Below, piece after piece: positions 16,523 through 25,364 of a DNA stretch of 64,000 nucleotides (the stretch's first letter is position 1; each line of letters begins with the position of its first letter). The stretch covers positions 124,001-188,000 of the forward strand of contig CAZSQZ010000002.1 in assembly GCA_964609215.1 (NCBI GenBank), in the 5' to 3' direction. This stretch comes from JABDKJ01 sp964609215. GTDB taxonomy: Bacteria; Bacteroidota; Bacteroidia; Flavobacteriales_D; JABDKJ01. A program made the translations under genes and the position numbers. The notes beneath the pieces were generated by a model. It was not told where the DNA came from and did no database searches. It saw nothing but the letters and a program-made list of their open reading frames with translations.

Positions 16523-18868
16523 TTATTGACTACTTATATAATCTACTGAAAGTACAACACCATACTTAACCGCCAAATAGGACTCAATTTTTCGTCTTTC
16601 TAGTTCCGAAATTGAAGAATTCCCATCATCTTCATAATAGATTATAAATTCTTGTATGTCTCCAGTAAAAAATTGACTTACACCATTTGAACCACTCTTT
16701 CCAATATGAAAGATAGAATTTACGCCAGAAATAAGATTCTCATCAAAAGAAAAACTAAGTATTTGGGTTCCATTTGAATAAGCCCTGGAGGAGTTTGATG
16801 CTCCCGATACATTATCTTCCTCATCAATGATTATGCTCGCTATATGCGGCCAATCTCCGTACAAATCTGGCACGGAATTTCCTAGACTAGCTCCATTTCC
16901 TATCTGCCCATCAAACAGCGTTAAATTATAAATACCACTTGCCTGATTTCCATAGACTCCCAATTCTGTTGAATTGTTTGCAGGCGCATATACTGCAAAA
17001 ACAGCTATATGATGGTTCCCAGATTCAAAAACCAATTCTGGTAAATTAACTTCGACATGGTCATTACCATCAAAATGAATACCATTATTAAAATTTAAGG
17101 AATTAAGCACAAGACTTGGGTCTCCATGAATTACGGCATCATTTCCAAAAGGAGATTGATCAGCCCAGATAGCCGAACCAAAGCCAATATCTGCCTTCAA
17201 CCACAATATTAGATTATCTTCAATACTAGCAGGATAACCCTCATCGATTCGACCATCACCATTATCATCGATTAAATTACCACATATTTCCAAACTAGTT
17301 GTTTGCAAAGGTGTATAGGTAGTTTCTACACTGCCGTCATTGCAAGTTCCAGTTATTCCAGACAGTTCTGCACAACCATTACAATTAGTTACTCCAGTGG
17401 GTATAATTGTGGGATGATCTATCTTTACCACAATTTCTGCACTTCCATTCAATGGCACAGTTCCAGTTGAAGAGTTTAAGGTATTTGATGGAGCAATATG
17501 CATATATGAATTACCTCCAGCAGCACCATTATAGATTAAGTCTCCATCTATCTCAATATCATCACCTTTCAATGAAGTAACAGAATTTTGACCAAGAATA
17601 AAATTATTTACAGTTAGATCTGAAGCACATAACTCTAGCCAACCAAAGTTATAAATGGATCCAACAAAGGAACCTGTTGGACTCAAATAAGTAAAACTTG
17701 CATCATCGCAAATAATAATGTTTGCGTCAGCACCAATATGAATAAGACCATTTAAAATCTCCAAATTACTACCATTGGTAATATAGAAGTTCCCGTTAAT
17801 TGAAAAATTGTTCCAGGGAGAATTTAAAACTACATCTGCATCCAGACAATGAGATTCTCCCGCTGGAACATTATAACCAAATGGAATAGATGTAATTACA
17901 GTACTCCCAACTGGGCAACCGCAACTACCATCAACAATGCAGTCTGGATCATTCCCATCGGTGTATCCATCTCCGTCATCATCAAGTCCATTGGAACAAT
18001 CTTCTGTCATTAATGCTCCAGGGCAACCACAAGAGGTTGACGTGACAGAAGGAGCAATGGTACCCAAATTAATATCCACATACGGGTCGCTTCCTGAAGG
18101 TGAAAGATCAACAATGGCTATATTGCCATTGATTTCGGCAGAAGAATTATTGATGTTGGTGATTCCTGAAGCTGTAATGGTTCCGCAGGTAATTCCAGTC
18201 ATCTCTCCTCTATGAATGAAGTCGATACAGGTAGCACAACCTCCATCGTTAATCCAAACAGCAGTATTAATGGTCAAATGATTTGCTAATGTTATTTCAC
18301 CACTATTATAAACTGTTCCGTTGACGGATAGATTATTGACAGATATCGTCCCATCATTGTAATTATTCCAAAATGTTGAAGTGTTCACCGTACAATTTCC
18401 AGTTGACACAATGTCTCCAAAGTTATCGAGTACAGATGTATCAAGTGTAGAGAATGTGCCACAATTGATCGTCCCGTAATTACTTAAAATTGAAGCATCT
18501 TGTATATTCAGTCCCCCTGAAACATTCAAAGTCCCGTAATTGTCAAAAAAAGAAGATTCTAGCAAACTCCACCAAGCAGGTAAAATCATGGTGCCATTAT
18601 TAACGATTGTGCCATTCGGAAATGAGCTGTTGAAATCAATTGAAAAAGACTGAGGAGCGATAGCACAATTCTCAACTGCCCCTCCATAAAGTCTTATTGA
18701 ACCAGTAAAATCAGCACTTGCTGCTAGACAAATTTTATCTCCTGCAAATAACGTGTAAGTTGATGCATCTGAACCAGTAATAATTATTGTACAAGATGTA
18801 CATTGACTAACTAGCGTATAGGGAAAGATTATGCCAAAAAAAATATAAACAAATAGGTTTTTAAACAT
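16523..18868 (-). CDS. Secreted surface protein, probably truncated, with LamG-like domain
   Basis: This 781-aa protein begins with a signal peptide (residues 1-21, ending before QCTSC). Residues 25-290 and 320-480 are rich in Gly, Asn and Thr, with short repeated strands (NNGTMIL, NYGTLNVSG, NYGTINCG, NFGDIVSTG) that suggest a parallel beta-helix. Two Asp-rich, possibly calcium-binding segments are visible (NGLDDDGDGYTDGNDPDC and NLIDDNGDGRIDEG). Residues 555-781 resemble a LamG/concanavalin-like domain (LILWLKADIG...WADQSPFGNDA) ending at KIESYLAVKYGVVLS. In Bacteroidota surface proteins that motif is usually followed by further sequence and a sorting domain. Both are absent here, so a C-terminal truncation is likely. 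The substrate is unknown. Confidence 0.75.
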   Translation of the reverse strand: MFKNLFVYIFFGIIFPYTLVSQCTSCTIIITGSDASTYTLFAGDKICLAASADFTGSIRLYGGAVENCAIAPQSFSIDFNSSFPNGTIVNNGTMILPAWWSLLESSFFDNYGTLNVSGGLNIQDASILSNYGTINCGTFSTLDTSVLDNFGDIVSTGNCTVNTSTFWNNYNDGTISVNNLSVNGTVYNSGEITLANHLTINTAVWINDGGCATCIDFIHRGEMTGITCGTITASGITNINNSSAEINGNIAIVDLSPSGSDPYVDINLGTIAPSVTSTSCGCPGALMTEDCSNGLDDDGDGYTDGNDPDCIVDGSCGCPVGSTVITSIPFGYNVPAGESHCLDADVVLNSPWNNFSINGNFYITNGSNLEILNGLIHIGADANIIICDDASFTYLSPTGSFVGSIYNFGWLELCASDLTVNNFILGQNSVTSLKGDDIEIDGDLIYNGAAGGNSYMHIAPSNTLNSSTGTVPLNGSAEIVVKIDHPTIIPTGVTNCNGCAELSGITGTCNDGSVETTYTPLQTTSLEICGNLIDDNGDGRIDEGYPASIEDNLILWLKADIGFGSAIWADQSPFGNDAVIHGDPSLVLNSLNFNNGIHFDGNDHVEVNLPELVFESGNHHIAVFAVYAPANNSTELGVYGNQASGIYNLTLFDGQIGNGASLGNSVPDLYGDWPHIASIIIDEEDNVSGASNSSRAYSNGTQILSFSFDENLISGVNSIFHIGKSGSNGVSQFFTGDIQEFIIYYEDDGNSSISELERRKIESYLAVKYGVVLSVDYISSQ

Positions 18869-19374
18869 TTTTTAGATAGAGCTGACTGAACTATTTTATT
18901 CGGTTTAGTTTCTATTTTACGAAAAAAAAAAGATTTGGTTATTTGAAACTATAATACCCAGTTGGTCTTTTCAATTTTGAATTGAAATCAATTCTAATTT
19001 TAGCAAACGTTCCTACTTCCAATAAATTTAGAATCTCGTTACGCCCCAGAAGAAAACTGTTTTATTCTTTCTCAGAAAGATGGAAAATTAAAAATTGAGC
19101 CTACTTCAAAGTCTTAATAATTTCTATAAAGAGCCTTCCATCATTTAAAATTAGTCAGCCATTGAGTGCAAAAAATGCAGCCACCATAAATATGGATTAG
19201 CGAATTTCTCTTCACTTTTTATTGATTATACAGGAGAATCAAAGAGTCGGGATAGTTAAATATTTGAAAAGTTATTTTCCCGTGACTAGTCTGTGATACT
19301 TCAAATATACTTTCGAACCGTGATCGAAATTAGATCTAAAATTAAATCAATAAATAAATTAAAATCAACGAGAA
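18869..19374. other. Divergent intergenic region, 506 bp
   Basis: This stretch separates two divergently transcribed surface-protein genes and should hold both promoters. It contains an A10 homopolymer (18922-18931), a 27-bp motif shared with the paralogous gene downstream (19288-19314), and a short open stretch ending at 19117 whose last residues read RYAPEENCFILSQKDGKLK. That stretch could be a decayed gene fragment but is too short to call. No RNA gene was seen. Confidence 0.5.
19288..19314 (+). promoter_or_regulatory. Shared upstream motif, copy 1 (possible promoter)
   Basis: AGTCTGTGATA, 8 variable bases, then ATACTTTC, located 61 bases before the 1470-aa protein gene. The same two blocks with the same 8-base spacing occur before the paralogous 794-aa gene at 25616. 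TACTTTCG resembles the Bacteroidota -7 element TAnnTTTG with one mismatch, so the right block may be the core promoter and the left block a regulator site. That split is inference. Confidence 0.5.
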
Positions 19375-22300
19375 ATGGAAAATCCAATCCTAATTCAACA
19401 AGCACATAAAAGGACCTATTGGACTTTTACTATGCTTATTATTTTTGCAGTTTTCCCTTCTTTGTTCATCAGTCAAAATGTTCAAGTTGCGGAAGTGCTC
19501 TACAATCCTGACCCTATAGAAAAACAGGATAACACTTTTCAAACCCCAGTTGGTGCAGTATATGCAATGACAAATGGTCAAGGCCAAGTAGACGGAAACG
19601 TCCAAGGTCCTAATTCTATCGTAGCTTATTCACAAGCTGAAGATGGTACGCTAACTTATATTGGAAATTACCCTACAGCGGGTAATGGTGGTGATTTTGA
19701 CGGTGGTGAAGGTTTAGACCCTTTAATCTCCGCATATGCAATAGCGAAGTCTAATGACAACAGATTTGTTATGGCGGTTAACGCAGGTAGCAACACGGTT
19801 ACTTCTATGAGAGTCAACCCGGATTTCAGTCTTACTGTTGTTGATGTTGAATATACAATGGACATCGGTCCTAACTCTATAGCCTACACTCCTTCAAGAA
19901 GATTAGATGTAAATGGAATTGTATATGTAAGTAATATTTCTCGTCCAGATTTCCTTGCGCTTGGTGAACCAGGTCAACAAGGTAGTATCATTGGGTATAG
20001 ATTAATGAATGATGGTTCTTTAGAAATTATTGATGGTTCTAAAAGAGATCTTGAAAATAGACCTTCAGCGGTTCAAATATCCCCTGATGGTGATTTCTTA
20101 GTAGTTGCTTCTATCAACTCTGGTGCTGCTGCTCTTGCTAGTGGTAACGAAGATGAAATTGTAGTTTATCGTTTAGATGCTGATGGTATGATCTCAGAAA
20201 ATCAATTAGCTGGTGCTACTTCTACACTTAGAGGCAATGCAGAAGGTAGAAACCTTCCTTCAGCTATCGGTTTCCAAATTGTGGGTGATAACTATGTAGT
20301 AGTTACCGAAGCTAGAGAATTCCAACCTGATGGTACGCCTCCTGCCTTTCCTGCTCTGCAAGATGGTTCTGTTTCTACTTGGCAAATTGAAAACGATGGC
20401 TCCTTAACGCCTATCAACTTAGATGTGGCTTCTGGTGAAAACAATACAGGTAGAACTGCTTGTTGGTTAGATTTCTCAGATGAAAATACATTCTTTGTTT
20501 CCAATGCTATCGAAGCTGGTTTAGCTTCATATAGCTTTAACAATGGTGAAATTGAATTGCTTGATCAAGTTGCTGCTCAAGGAGTAGGTGCTACAGGTAA
20601 CACCACAGATCCTGCTGCTGCTTTCGGTACTACTGAAGGGTGGATTGATCTTTGGATCTCTGATGATGGTAAATTCTTATATCAAGCTTACGGGCTTACA
20701 GGTACGGTTGGTGTATTCGCTATAAATGGTCAAGAACTTACTCTTATTCAAGAGGTAACTGGTGATCTCCCTTCTAATAATATTCAAGGTATTGTTTCTG
20801 TTGGACAACAACCTTCACAAGATGAAATTACTGCACAGTATCGTGTTACTTTCGATGCACTTTGGTCACAAGTTTCTCATCCTAATGATTTCCCTCTTGA
20901 TCCTCCTAATGAGGCAAGATGGTCTCCTGTTGCTGGTCTTACGCACAATGCAAATGTGCAATTATTCCAAGAAGGTGATATCGCTTCTCAAGGCTTAGTA
21001 AACATCTCTCAAACTGGTTCTAGAGATCCTTTAGATGCTGAGCTTGCAGGTGTAGTTCTTTCTGGTGATGGTGAATTCTATATTGAAAGTGATACCAGAG
21101 TACGTCCTTCTCCAGATACCATCTCTACTACTTTTAATATTTCTAGCTCTCATTCTTTGGTAAGTTTGACTTCTATGATTGCTCCTTCTCCTGATTGGAT
21201 AGTGGCAGCTAGAGATATCAACTTATATGAAAACGGTGACTTCGTTGAAAGCAAAATTGTTCAGTTTATTCCTTATGATACAGGTTCTGATAGTGGTGAT
21301 ACGTTCAGATCTGAAAATGAACCTACTTCTCCGCAAACTCCTATAACTAAAATTACAGATGGTATTTTACTTAACGATGGAATTATTCCTAGCCTTGGTA
21401 TATGGAGATTCGAAAGAATTGACAATGCTAGTACTTGTGATGTAGAAGGTGGTACAATTGAAGGTGGTAACTTTACATTCACTGTAGACGGCACACCGGA
21501 TAATATCCCTGCTAATGCACTTACACTTTCTAATAACTCTGGTGCAAACAGCCAATGGGTGGTTACCGATGAATCAGGTTACATCCTTGGATTACCTCCT
21601 ACTTTCTCAGCGCCTAATTTTGATGCTGCTGGCCCAGGTCTTTGCTATGTGTATCACCTTTCGTATGAAGATGGTCTTACCGGACTTGCTCAAGGTAATA
21701 ATATCGCTGACTTAGCGGGTTGCTTTGATCTTTCCAATCAAATTTATGTGAAAAGAGAAGAGGCTGCTGGTCCTGCTGTTGGTGCAGTATTCGCAATGAC
21801 TAATGGTGAAGGTCAAGTGGACGGTAATGTTCAAGGTCCTAATGCAGTTGTTGCTTATGCTCAAGCTGAAGATGGTACTTTATCTCTTTTAGGTACTTAC
21901 CCTACTGGTGGTAATGGTGGTGACTATGACGGTGGTGAAGGTTTAGATCCTTTAATCTCTGCTTATGCAATCACTAAGTCGAACGATAACAGATTTGTGA
22001 TGGCAGTTAATGCGGGTAGTAACACAGTTACTTCCATGAAGGTGAATGAAGACTTCTCCCTATCTGTAGTTGACACGGAGTCTACTATTGATATCGGACC
22101 GAACTCTATTGCCTATGCTCCTTCTAGTCTACCTGGAGTTAATGGTTTAGTTTATGTGAGTAATATCTCTCGTCCTGATTTCCTTGCATTGGGTGAACCT
22201 GGACAAGAAGGTAGTATCACTGGTTACTGGTTATTGGATGATGGTTCTTTACAACCAATTAACGGATCATTAAGAAACCTTGCAAACAGACCTTCAGCGG

Positions 22301-23787
22301 TACAAATATCTCCTGATGGTAACTTCTTAGTAGTGGCTTCTATCAACTCTGGTGCTGCTGCTCTTGCTAGTGGTAGTGAAGATGAAATTGTTGTATATTC
22401 AATTAACCCAGATGGTACACTGAGTCAAAATCAATTAGATGGTGCTACTTCTACACTTAGAGGCAATGCAGAAGGTAGAAACCTTCCTTCAGCTATCGGT
22501 TTCCAAATCGTAGGTGATAACTATGTGGTTGTTACTGAAGCTAGAGAATTCCAACCTGATGGAACGCCTCCTGCTTTCCCTGCACTTCAAGACGGTTCGG
22601 TTTCTACATGGAAAATTGAAAACGATGGTTCTTTAACACCTATCAATTTAGATGTAGCTTCTGGTGAAAACAATACGGGTAGAACTGCTTGTTGGTTAGA
22701 TTTCTCGGATGAAAATACATTCTTTGTTTCCAATGCCATTGAGGCTGGTTTAGCTTCTTACAGCTTTAACAATGGTGAAATTGAATTGCTTGATCAGGTA
22801 GCTGCTCAAGGAGTAGGTGCTACTGGAAATACAACTGATCCTGCTGCTGCTTTCGGTACTACTGAAGGGTGGATTGATCTTTGGATCTCTGATGATGGTA
22901 AATTCTTGTATCAAGCTTACGGGCTTACAGGTACGGTTGGTGTTTTTGCTATTGACGGTACAGAGCTAACGCTTATTCAAGAAGTAACTGGCGATCTTCC
23001 TACCAATAATATTCAAGGTATTGTTTCTGTTGGACAAATTACAGAAGTTGATCCGAGCGCATGTATTCCAGAAAATTATAGCGATGCGCCAACTGGATTA
23101 TTTGCTGCTCAAACAGCTGCAAATACTACCATCAAGTGGGATCACTATTCTGACTTTGCAGACGGATGTATTCTTCAAGCTGCAGTAAGTGATGGTGTAG
23201 ATGCAATTGGTCCATTAAAATCGGCATTAATTACAGGATCGCTTATTAATGGATTACCAAATGGATTTGATTCTTCTGTTGGATTGAGCCCTGATCATAG
23301 TTTTACTTTATTCAATCCTACTACTTTCCCTTCAGGTGCAACAGCAACACTAATCCCAGGGGAAACATATATGTATAGAGTAAGATGTGGTTGTCTTATA
23401 GATAACACTTTAGGACTTCCGGAAAGATTGGAATCTGCTAATTTGGTTTTATCACCTTGGTCTGAATTCGAATTCTTTGTGAATTTGGAAGCACCAACAA
23501 ATGAATTTGTTACCGAACCAAGCTTCTTAAAAAGCACGGAACAAAGGAATGAGTTGGCTATTTATCCAAATCCAAATGATGGAGCATTCAATTTGAATTT
23601 ATCGAATGTTGAGGATCAAATTCAGAGTATTGAAGTATTGAATATTGCTGGACAGGTGGTTTTACAAATCCCTCAAAATGGATCAAACATTCTTAGAGTA
23701 GATGCTAGCAATTTACAATCTGGAATCTATTTGATCAAAATTGAAACTTCTAATGATAGAATATTAGAGAAATTCATAAAAGAATAA
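19375..23787 (+). CDS. Large T9SS-secreted protein with two beta-propellers and a spondin domain
   Basis: This 1470-aa protein has an N-terminal signal segment (about residues 14-34, LIIFAVFPSLFIS). Next comes a short VAEVLYNP stub, which is the start of a lamin-tail domain in the paralogue. Two near-identical propellers of about 420 residues resemble the lactonase-type seven-bladed family (residues 59-478 and 802-1220; motifs SNDNRFVMAVNAGSNTVTSM and RPSAVQISPDG). Between them lie a Spondin_N-like domain (484-685; YRVTFDALWSQVSHPNDFP, SPDWIVAARDINLYENG) and a VVTDESGYILGLPP domain (686-797). A fibronectin-like domain (1229-1372) and a type A sorting domain (LAIYPNPNDGAFNLNLS...GIYLIKIE) end the protein. 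Export through Sec and then T9SS to the cell surface is expected. Enzyme activity is unproven. Confidence 0.85.
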   Translation: MENPILIQQAHKRTYWTFTMLIIFAVFPSLFISQNVQVAEVLYNPDPIEKQDNTFQTPVGAVYAMTNGQGQVDGNVQGPNSIVAYSQAEDGTLTYIGNYPTAGNGGDFDGGEGLDPLISAYAIAKSNDNRFVMAVNAGSNTVTSMRVNPDFSLTVVDVEYTMDIGPNSIAYTPSRRLDVNGIVYVSNISRPDFLALGEPGQQGSIIGYRLMNDGSLEIIDGSKRDLENRPSAVQISPDGDFLVVASINSGAAALASGNEDEIVVYRLDADGMISENQLAGATSTLRGNAEGRNLPSAIGFQIVGDNYVVVTEAREFQPDGTPPAFPALQDGSVSTWQIENDGSLTPINLDVASGENNTGRTACWLDFSDENTFFVSNAIEAGLASYSFNNGEIELLDQVAAQGVGATGNTTDPAAAFGTTEGWIDLWISDDGKFLYQAYGLTGTVGVFAINGQELTLIQEVTGDLPSNNIQGIVSVGQQPSQDEITAQYRVTFDALWSQVSHPNDFPLDPPNEARWSPVAGLTHNANVQLFQEGDIASQGLVNISQTGSRDPLDAELAGVVLSGDGEFYIESDTRVRPSPDTISTTFNISSSHSLVSLTSMIAPSPDWIVAARDINLYENGDFVESKIVQFIPYDTGSDSGDTFRSENEPTSPQTPITKITDGILLNDGIIPSLGIWRFERIDNASTCDVEGGTIEGGNFTFTVDGTPDNIPANALTLSNNSGANSQWVVTDESGYILGLPPTFSAPNFDAAGPGLCYVYHLSYEDGLTGLAQGNNIADLAGCFDLSNQIYVKREEAAGPAVGAVFAMTNGEGQVDGNVQGPNAVVAYAQAEDGTLSLLGTYPTGGNGGDYDGGEGLDPLISAYAITKSNDNRFVMAVNAGSNTVTSMKVNEDFSLSVVDTESTIDIGPNSIAYAPSSLPGVNGLVYVSNISRPDFLALGEPGQEGSITGYWLLDDGSLQPINGSLRNLANRPSAVQISPDGNFLVVASINSGAAALASGSEDEIVVYSINPDGTLSQNQLDGATSTLRGNAEGRNLPSAIGFQIVGDNYVVVTEAREFQPDGTPPAFPALQDGSVSTWKIENDGSLTPINLDVASGENNTGRTACWLDFSDENTFFVSNAIEAGLASYSFNNGEIELLDQVAAQGVGATGNTTDPAAAFGTTEGWIDLWISDDGKFLYQAYGLTGTVGVFAIDGTELTLIQEVTGDLPTNNIQGIVSVGQITEVDPSACIPENYSDAPTGLFAAQTAANTTIKWDHYSDFADGCILQAAVSDGVDAIGPLKSALITGSLINGLPNGFDSSVGLSPDHSFTLFNPTTFPSGATATLIPGETYMYRVRCGCLIDNTLGLPERLESANLVLSPWSEFEFFVNLEAPTNEFVTEPSFLKSTEQRNELAIYPNPNDGAFNLNLSNVEDQIQSIEVLNIAGQVVLQIPQNGSNILRVDASNLQSGIYLIKIETSNDRILEKFIKE
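19552..23039 (+). repeat. Direct repeat of the propeller module (19552-20810 and 21781-23039)
   Basis: The two copies are 2229 bases apart (743 codons) and stay in register from first to last base compared, with no insertion or deletion seen. Some blocks are identical for 60-100 bases, for example around 20212 and 22441 and around 20608 and 22837. Other blocks differ at many synonymous sites. This patchiness suggests duplication followed by partial gene conversion. Confidence 0.9.
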
Positions 23788-23812
23788 TTTGGTATGTGTT
23801 TTTTTTAGTGAG

Positions 23813-23843
23813 AGGGGCGAATCCGAGAGGATCTCGCCCTTTT
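23813..23843 (+). terminator. Terminator after the 1470-aa gene
   Basis: A hairpin with GGGCGA pairing to TCGCCC is followed by a short T run, 26 bases after the stop codon. The leader of this region (TTTGGTATGTG, then a T run) resembles the region after the paralogous gene at 28079. Confidence 0.65.
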
Positions 23844-23953
23844 CATTTAAAGGACATTCTAATTCTAGAAAAATTGGGGTAATACAGCGTATAGAGGATT
23901 GATTCAAATGAAAGCTTTTGCACTTGGTGTAAAAGCTTTTCTATTAGAAAATA

Positions 23954-23973
23954 ATATCGTAATATTGCAATAT
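23954..23973 (+). promoter_or_regulatory. Probable ArsR-type operator
   Basis: The imperfect palindrome ATATCGTAATATTGCAATAT lies 4 bases before the start codon of the ArsR gene. It resembles operators of ArsR/SmtB-family repressors, which bind AT-rich dyads centred on AATATT. Binding here would block transcription or its start, giving autoregulation. The family-level match is from memory; the palindrome itself is visible. Confidence 0.6.
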
Positions 23974-23977
23974 ACAA

Positions 23978-24304
23978 ATGGGGATTAGTAAAACAAGTTT
24001 CTTTAATAAAAAACAAAACCAAATAGCCTTATTGGGAAAGGCTTTAGGTCACCCTGCCCGTATTGCTATTCTCGAATACTTACTGAGAGTGGAATCTTGT
24101 ATTTGCAATGATATCGTAAATGAACTACCACTGGCTCAGGCCACCATTTCTCAACATCTGCGAGAATTAAAAAATGCCGGGCTTATTAAAGGAAATATAG
24201 AAGGTAATGCCATCTGCTATTGTATTGACGAAAAGAATATAAAAAAGCTATACGATTATGTGTCTGACATTTCTGTTAAGCTTCAAACCTTAAAATGCTG
24301 TTGA
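23978..24304 (+). CDS. ArsR/SmtB-family metal(loid)-responsive repressor
   Basis: This 108-aa winged-helix regulator is of the ArsR family: it represses its operon until a metal or arsenite ion binds. GHPARIAILEYLL is the family signature, followed by C41-I-C43, which matches the CxC arsenite-binding pair, and the recognition helix QATISQHLRELKNAGLI. A further cysteine pair ends the protein (KCC). The start at 23978 follows the operator closely. It is followed after 9 bases by a DUF6428-like gene, the partner seen next to arsR in many Bacteroidota. No arsenite pump or arsenate reductase is adjacent, so the real inducer is uncertain. Confidence 0.88.
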   Translation: MGISKTSFFNKKQNQIALLGKALGHPARIAILEYLLRVESCICNDIVNELPLAQATISQHLRELKNAGLIKGNIEGNAICYCIDEKNIKKLYDYVSDISVKLQTLKCC

Positions 24305-24313
24305 TTTAAAATT

Positions 24314-24787
24314 ATGACACTCCAAGAATTTAAAAATGCCCTTAACTCTCTAAACGAGCTAAATTTTAAAGTTGAAAATGGAAAGGACGTTCCTGCTCAT
24401 TTTCATATTACAGAAGTAGGTCAAATCACCAAGAATTTTATTGATTGTGGTGGAACTGTGAGAAAAGAAGAAAAAATTTCCTTACAACTTTGGGAGTCTG
24501 TAGACGTATGGCATCGCCTTGAACCAAAAAAATTACTTCGTATTATTGAACTTAGTGAGGAAAAGATTGGTGTTGAAAATCATGAAATAGAAGTTGAATA
24601 TCAAGGAAGTACCATTGGAAAATATGGTCTTCATTTTGAAAATGGAAACTTTATGTTAATCAATCAAAAGACTGCTTGCCTGGCTGAAGATGCTTGTGGA
24701 ATTCCAATTCAAAAAGTCAAGAAGAACTTAAGTGAATTGACCAAAACAGCAAGTAATTGCTGTGACCCAAAAAGTGGATGTTGCTAA
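24314..24787 (+). CDS. DUF6428-like protein next to arsR
   Basis: This 157-aa soluble protein has no signal peptide. Its N-terminal part contains VPAHFHITEVGQITKNFIDCGG and LQLWESVDVWHRLEPKKLL, which I recognise as the DUF6428 family commonly found beside arsR in Bacteroidota. The C-terminus is cysteine-rich (CLAEDACGIP and a final NCCDPKSGCC), suggesting metal or arsenite binding. The gene follows arsR by 9 bases, so it is almost certainly in the same operon. Its biochemical role is unknown. Confidence 0.75.
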   Translation: MTLQEFKNALNSLNELNFKVENGKDVPAHFHITEVGQITKNFIDCGGTVRKEEKISLQLWESVDVWHRLEPKKLLRIIELSEEKIGVENHEIEVEYQGSTIGKYGLHFENGNFMLINQKTACLAEDACGIPIQKVKKNLSELTKTASNCCDPKSGCC

Positions 24788-24830
24788 GAAAAACCACCTT
24801 CAGTTTTGTTTATTATTTTAATCAAGCAAA

Positions 24831-25364
24831 ATGCGTATCGAAACCGACCGATTAATAATGCGTCCCTTTGAGCTCACAGATGCAGAAGAGCTTTTTGCAA
24901 TGGAATCTCTTTCAAAAGTTCATACTTATATAGGCAAAGAACCAGCTAAGAACCTGGAAGAAGTAGAACAGGATATTGCCTGGGTTCAAAGCCAATACAA
25001 AGAAAATGGAATTGGGCGCTCCGTTGTTATTTTGAAAGATGAGAACAAGGTTATCGGCTGGTCTGGACTTAAATTAGAAAAACAGATTCGCAAATTTCAT
25101 TACTACGATATTGGGTATCGTTTTCACCCAAATTATTGGGGAAAAGGCATTGCAACAGAATCAGCAATTGCTTCTCTAAAATATGGTTTTGAAAAATTAG
25201 CTCTTTCTGAAATTTGTGCTGCTGCAGACATTCAGAATATTGCTTCCAATAAAATTTTAATCAAAATTGGTCTAAACAAAGGAGATCAATTCAAGTTTCA
25301 TGGCTCTATTTGTAATTGGTATTCCTTGAAAAGAAAAGATTGGCTTGAAAATTCTACAAGTTGA
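24831..25364 (+). CDS. GNAT-family N-acetyltransferase (RimJ/RimL-like)
   Basis: This 177-aa acetyltransferase uses acetyl-CoA to modify an amino group on an unknown substrate. It starts MRIETDRLIMRPFELTDAEEL, the RimJ/RimL-like beginning. The acetyl-CoA-binding segment is around residues 95-115 (YDIGYRFHPNYWGKGIATESA), followed by AAADIQNIASNKILIKIGL. It lies 43 bases after the DUF6428-like gene on the same strand and may be part of the same transcript. There is no direct sign that it acts in metalloid resistance. Confidence 0.85.
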   Translation: MRIETDRLIMRPFELTDAEELFAMESLSKVHTYIGKEPAKNLEEVEQDIAWVQSQYKENGIGRSVVILKDENKVIGWSGLKLEKQIRKFHYYDIGYRFHPNYWGKGIATESAIASLKYGFEKLALSEICAAADIQNIASNKILIKIGLNKGDQFKFHGSICNWYSLKRKDWLENSTS

